This document shows positions 62,374 to 64,000 of a stretch of 64,000 nucleotides of DNA, piece by piece. The position numbers and the translations under genes were made by a program. Position 1 is the stretch's first letter; every line of letters starts with the position of its first letter. Location: assembly GCF_001636695.1 (NCBI RefSeq), contig NZ_LGEL01000007.1:1-64000 (forward strand), given 5' to 3'. This stretch comes from Pedobacter panaciterrae. Its GTDB lineage: Bacteria > Bacteroidota > Bacteroidia > Sphingobacteriales > Sphingobacteriaceae. The notes under the pieces were generated by a model. It had not been told where the DNA came from. It ran no database searches and worked only from the letters and a program-made list of their open reading frames with translations.

Positions 62374-64000
62374 ATGCTCATTATGAGGAAAAAATTACTA
62401 TTCTCGAAGCTCTATTGGACTCCCATGCTGTTACTGGCAATATGTAGTTCACTTAATGCTTTCTCACAGGAACAGATCACTGTCTCCGGAAAGGTGTTGG
62501 ATTCATTGGATCGTGGCCCCTTACCCGGTGTTACTGTTAGGGTTCAGGGATCTAAAGGGGGAAGTCTCACTAACGAAAACGGGACCTATTCTATTAAAGC
62601 TCCATCAAATGCCACACTTGTTTTTGATTATATAGGGTATGTTCAAAAGAAAGCAGCTGTAAATGGAAAATCTATAGTTGATGTAATGCTGGTAAGTTCA
62701 GATGAAAAACTGGATGAAGTGGTAGTGGTAGGATATGGTCAGCAGAAAAAGATTTCGGTAACAGGAGCAGTTTCATCTGTATCGTCAAAAGACCTTAAAC
62801 AAAGTTCGTCAGCCAGTCTTGCTAATGCCCTGGCCGGTAAACTATCAGGACTTACGTCTATTCAATCCGGTGGTGGCCAGCCCGGACGCGACGATGCAAC
62901 TATGTATCTGCGTGGTGCCGCAACAACTAATACTAAAAGCCCGCTTATTTTAATTGACGGAGTTCCCCGTGATAATATCAGGACGATTGATGCGAGTGAA
63001 GTGGCAACTGTCTCGGTATTGAAAGATGCATCCGCAACAGCCGTATTTGGTGTTAGAGGGGCTAACGGAGTTATACTTATTACCACCAAACGAGGAATGG
63101 AAGGTAAACCCGAGCTCTCTATCAATTTAGACCAGAGTTATTCTTCATTCACACGGGAGCCGGAAAGACTACATTCTATAGATTATATGAAGCTAAGAAA
63201 TGAAGCTTCTAAAAACGATAACATATCGCCACTTCCTTTTAGTCAGGAAACCATGAATAAATACCTAGATCCTTTGGCAGGTTTAGATCCAAATGATCCC
63301 GACTATGCGCAAAAAGCAGCAGTAAGAAAATACATGTATCCTGATCATGATTATTATCGTGAGTTTATATCCCGCTATTCACCGCAAACAAGAATTAATA
63401 CCAGTGCCAGCGGAGGTACAGAAAGGGTATCTTATTTTGTAAACGCAGCATACCTTAATCAGGGAGGTAACCTTAAAACTGAGCCTGAATCAGTATTGGG
63501 TTATGATCCTTCAGCAAAGATGAACAGATTTAATTTTAGGGCTAACCTGGATTATAAAGTCACCAATTCACTAAAATCATTTTTAAATATAGGTAGTTAT
63601 ATCGAACAGGTTAATATGCCTTCGGCATGGTTATATGGTGGTGGAGATACAAACTGGATGATGAGGGATTTACTGTATCAGGCCCAGACTATTCTTCCAA
63701 TCACACCCGGTCCAACAACCATAGGTGGTTTTGGAGTGGCACCAGGTCAAATAGTGGACCCCGGATACCTGGACCGCTCGGCCTTTGAAATTATGAACAG
63801 ATTTGGATACCGTAATGAAGTCAGGTCTAATCTGAACTCCACTTTAGGGCTCGATTGGGATTTAGGTAGTTTTGTTACCAAAGGGCTAAGTGTTAAGGGG
63901 ATGATCTCTTATGATTCTAAATCTACTACCGCCACCCAGGGCAAGAAAAGTGAGCGTCTCTATCTTGCAGAAGTTAATCCGGAAACAAATCAGTTAAGTT
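62374..64000 (+). CDS. susC: SusC-family TonB-dependent receptor, N-terminal part
   Basis: The first 542 residues of a SusC-type receptor that runs off the window end. The start at 62374 gives MLIMRKKLLFSKLYWTPMLL, then a signal segment ending NAFSQ. A carboxypeptidase-like domain (VSGKVLDSLDRGPLPGVTVR) and the TonB-box/plug (KLDEVVVVGYGQQKKISVTG, ATTNTKSPLILIDGVPRD, VSVLKDASATAVFGVRGANG) follow. Unlike the other three complete SusC proteins it has no STN domain, so it should not signal to a FecR; no sigma/FecR pair precedes it. It is 58 nt after the GH99/71-like gene. Confidence 0.95.
   Translation, partial: MLIMRKKLLFSKLYWTPMLLLAICSSLNAFSQEQITVSGKVLDSLDRGPLPGVTVRVQGSKGGSLTNENGTYSIKAPSNATLVFDYIGYVQKKAAVNGKSIVDVMLVSSDEKLDEVVVVGYGQQKKISVTGAVSSVSSKDLKQSSSASLANALAGKLSGLTSIQSGGGQPGRDDATMYLRGAATTNTKSPLILIDGVPRDNIRTIDASEVATVSVLKDASATAVFGVRGANGVILITTKRGMEGKPELSINLDQSYSSFTREPERLHSIDYMKLRNEASKNDNISPLPFSQETMNKYLDPLAGLDPNDPDYAQKAAVRKYMYPDHDYYREFISRYSPQTRINTSASGGTERVSYFVNAAYLNQGGNLKTEPESVLGYDPSAKMNRFNFRANLDYKVTNSLKSFLNIGSYIEQVNMPSAWLYGGGDTNWMMRDLLYQAQTILPITPGPTTIGGFGVAPGQIVDPGYLDRSAFEIMNRFGYRNEVRSNLNSTLGLDWDLGSFVTKGLSVKGMISYDSKSTTATQGKKSERLYLAEVNPETNQLS

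Overview
The window is from a Bacteroidota genome and most resembles Sphingobacteriaceae such as Pedobacter. The evidence is five SusC-type receptors (two cut by the window edges), four SusD lipoproteins, four FecI-type sigma / FecR anti-sigma pairs, Bacteroidota-type promoters (TTTG / TAnnTTTG), moderate-to-low GC, and families such as DUF6266, DUF2807, DUF2490 and FimB/Mfa2. Bases 1-19 are the Nextera/Tn5 mosaic end, so the left edge is a contig end carrying adapter, not genomic sequence.

Layout. (1) 20-10254: the tail of an alpha-mannan type utilisation locus: SusC end, SusD, GH92, GH125, a ROK repressor with a dyad operator, a GH43-like protein and a hybrid histidine kinase. (2) 10259-17581: accessory genes on mostly the minus strand (TonB receptor, serine hydrolase, DUF2807, DUF2490), a lone sulfatase, and a lipocalin-like protein ending in a receptor-plug-like tail. 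(3) 17805-31215: tRNA-Ala(GGC), an integrase relic, an orphan sigma/anti-sigma pair, a PQQ-type sugar dehydrogenase, then sigma, FecR, SusC, SusD and a GH106-like enzyme. It closes with a 17-nt near-copy of the tRNA 3' end, so this stretch looks like an integrated island. (4) 31309-40190: GntR-type regulator, sigma, FecR, SusC, SusD with no enzyme, and a DUF6266 gene. (5) 40518-52937: a complete locus with sigma, FecR, SusC, SusD, a surface lipoprotein, an SGNH hydrolase, an FAD oxidoreductase and a GH2 glycosidase. (6) 52963-58669: an RND tripartite efflux operon. (7) 58816-64000: a small exported protein, a FimB/Mfa2-like lipoprotein, a GH99/71-like enzyme with a carbohydrate-binding-like C-terminus, and the start of another SusC.

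How they work together: in regions 3-5 the receptor can signal through its STN domain to FecR, which releases the sigma factor to transcribe the SusC/SusD operon. SusC/SusD import oligosaccharides and the linked hydrolases trim them. Region 1 seems to use a ROK repressor instead.

Strongest observations: the SGNH hydrolase at 47806-48540 has its motif blocks in circularly permuted order (GDS block last). The tRNA-Ala-bounded island carries a whole glycan-utilisation locus. A family of three long palindromic elements keeps its stems by paired base changes, and one copy sits inside a sigma/anti-sigma operon.
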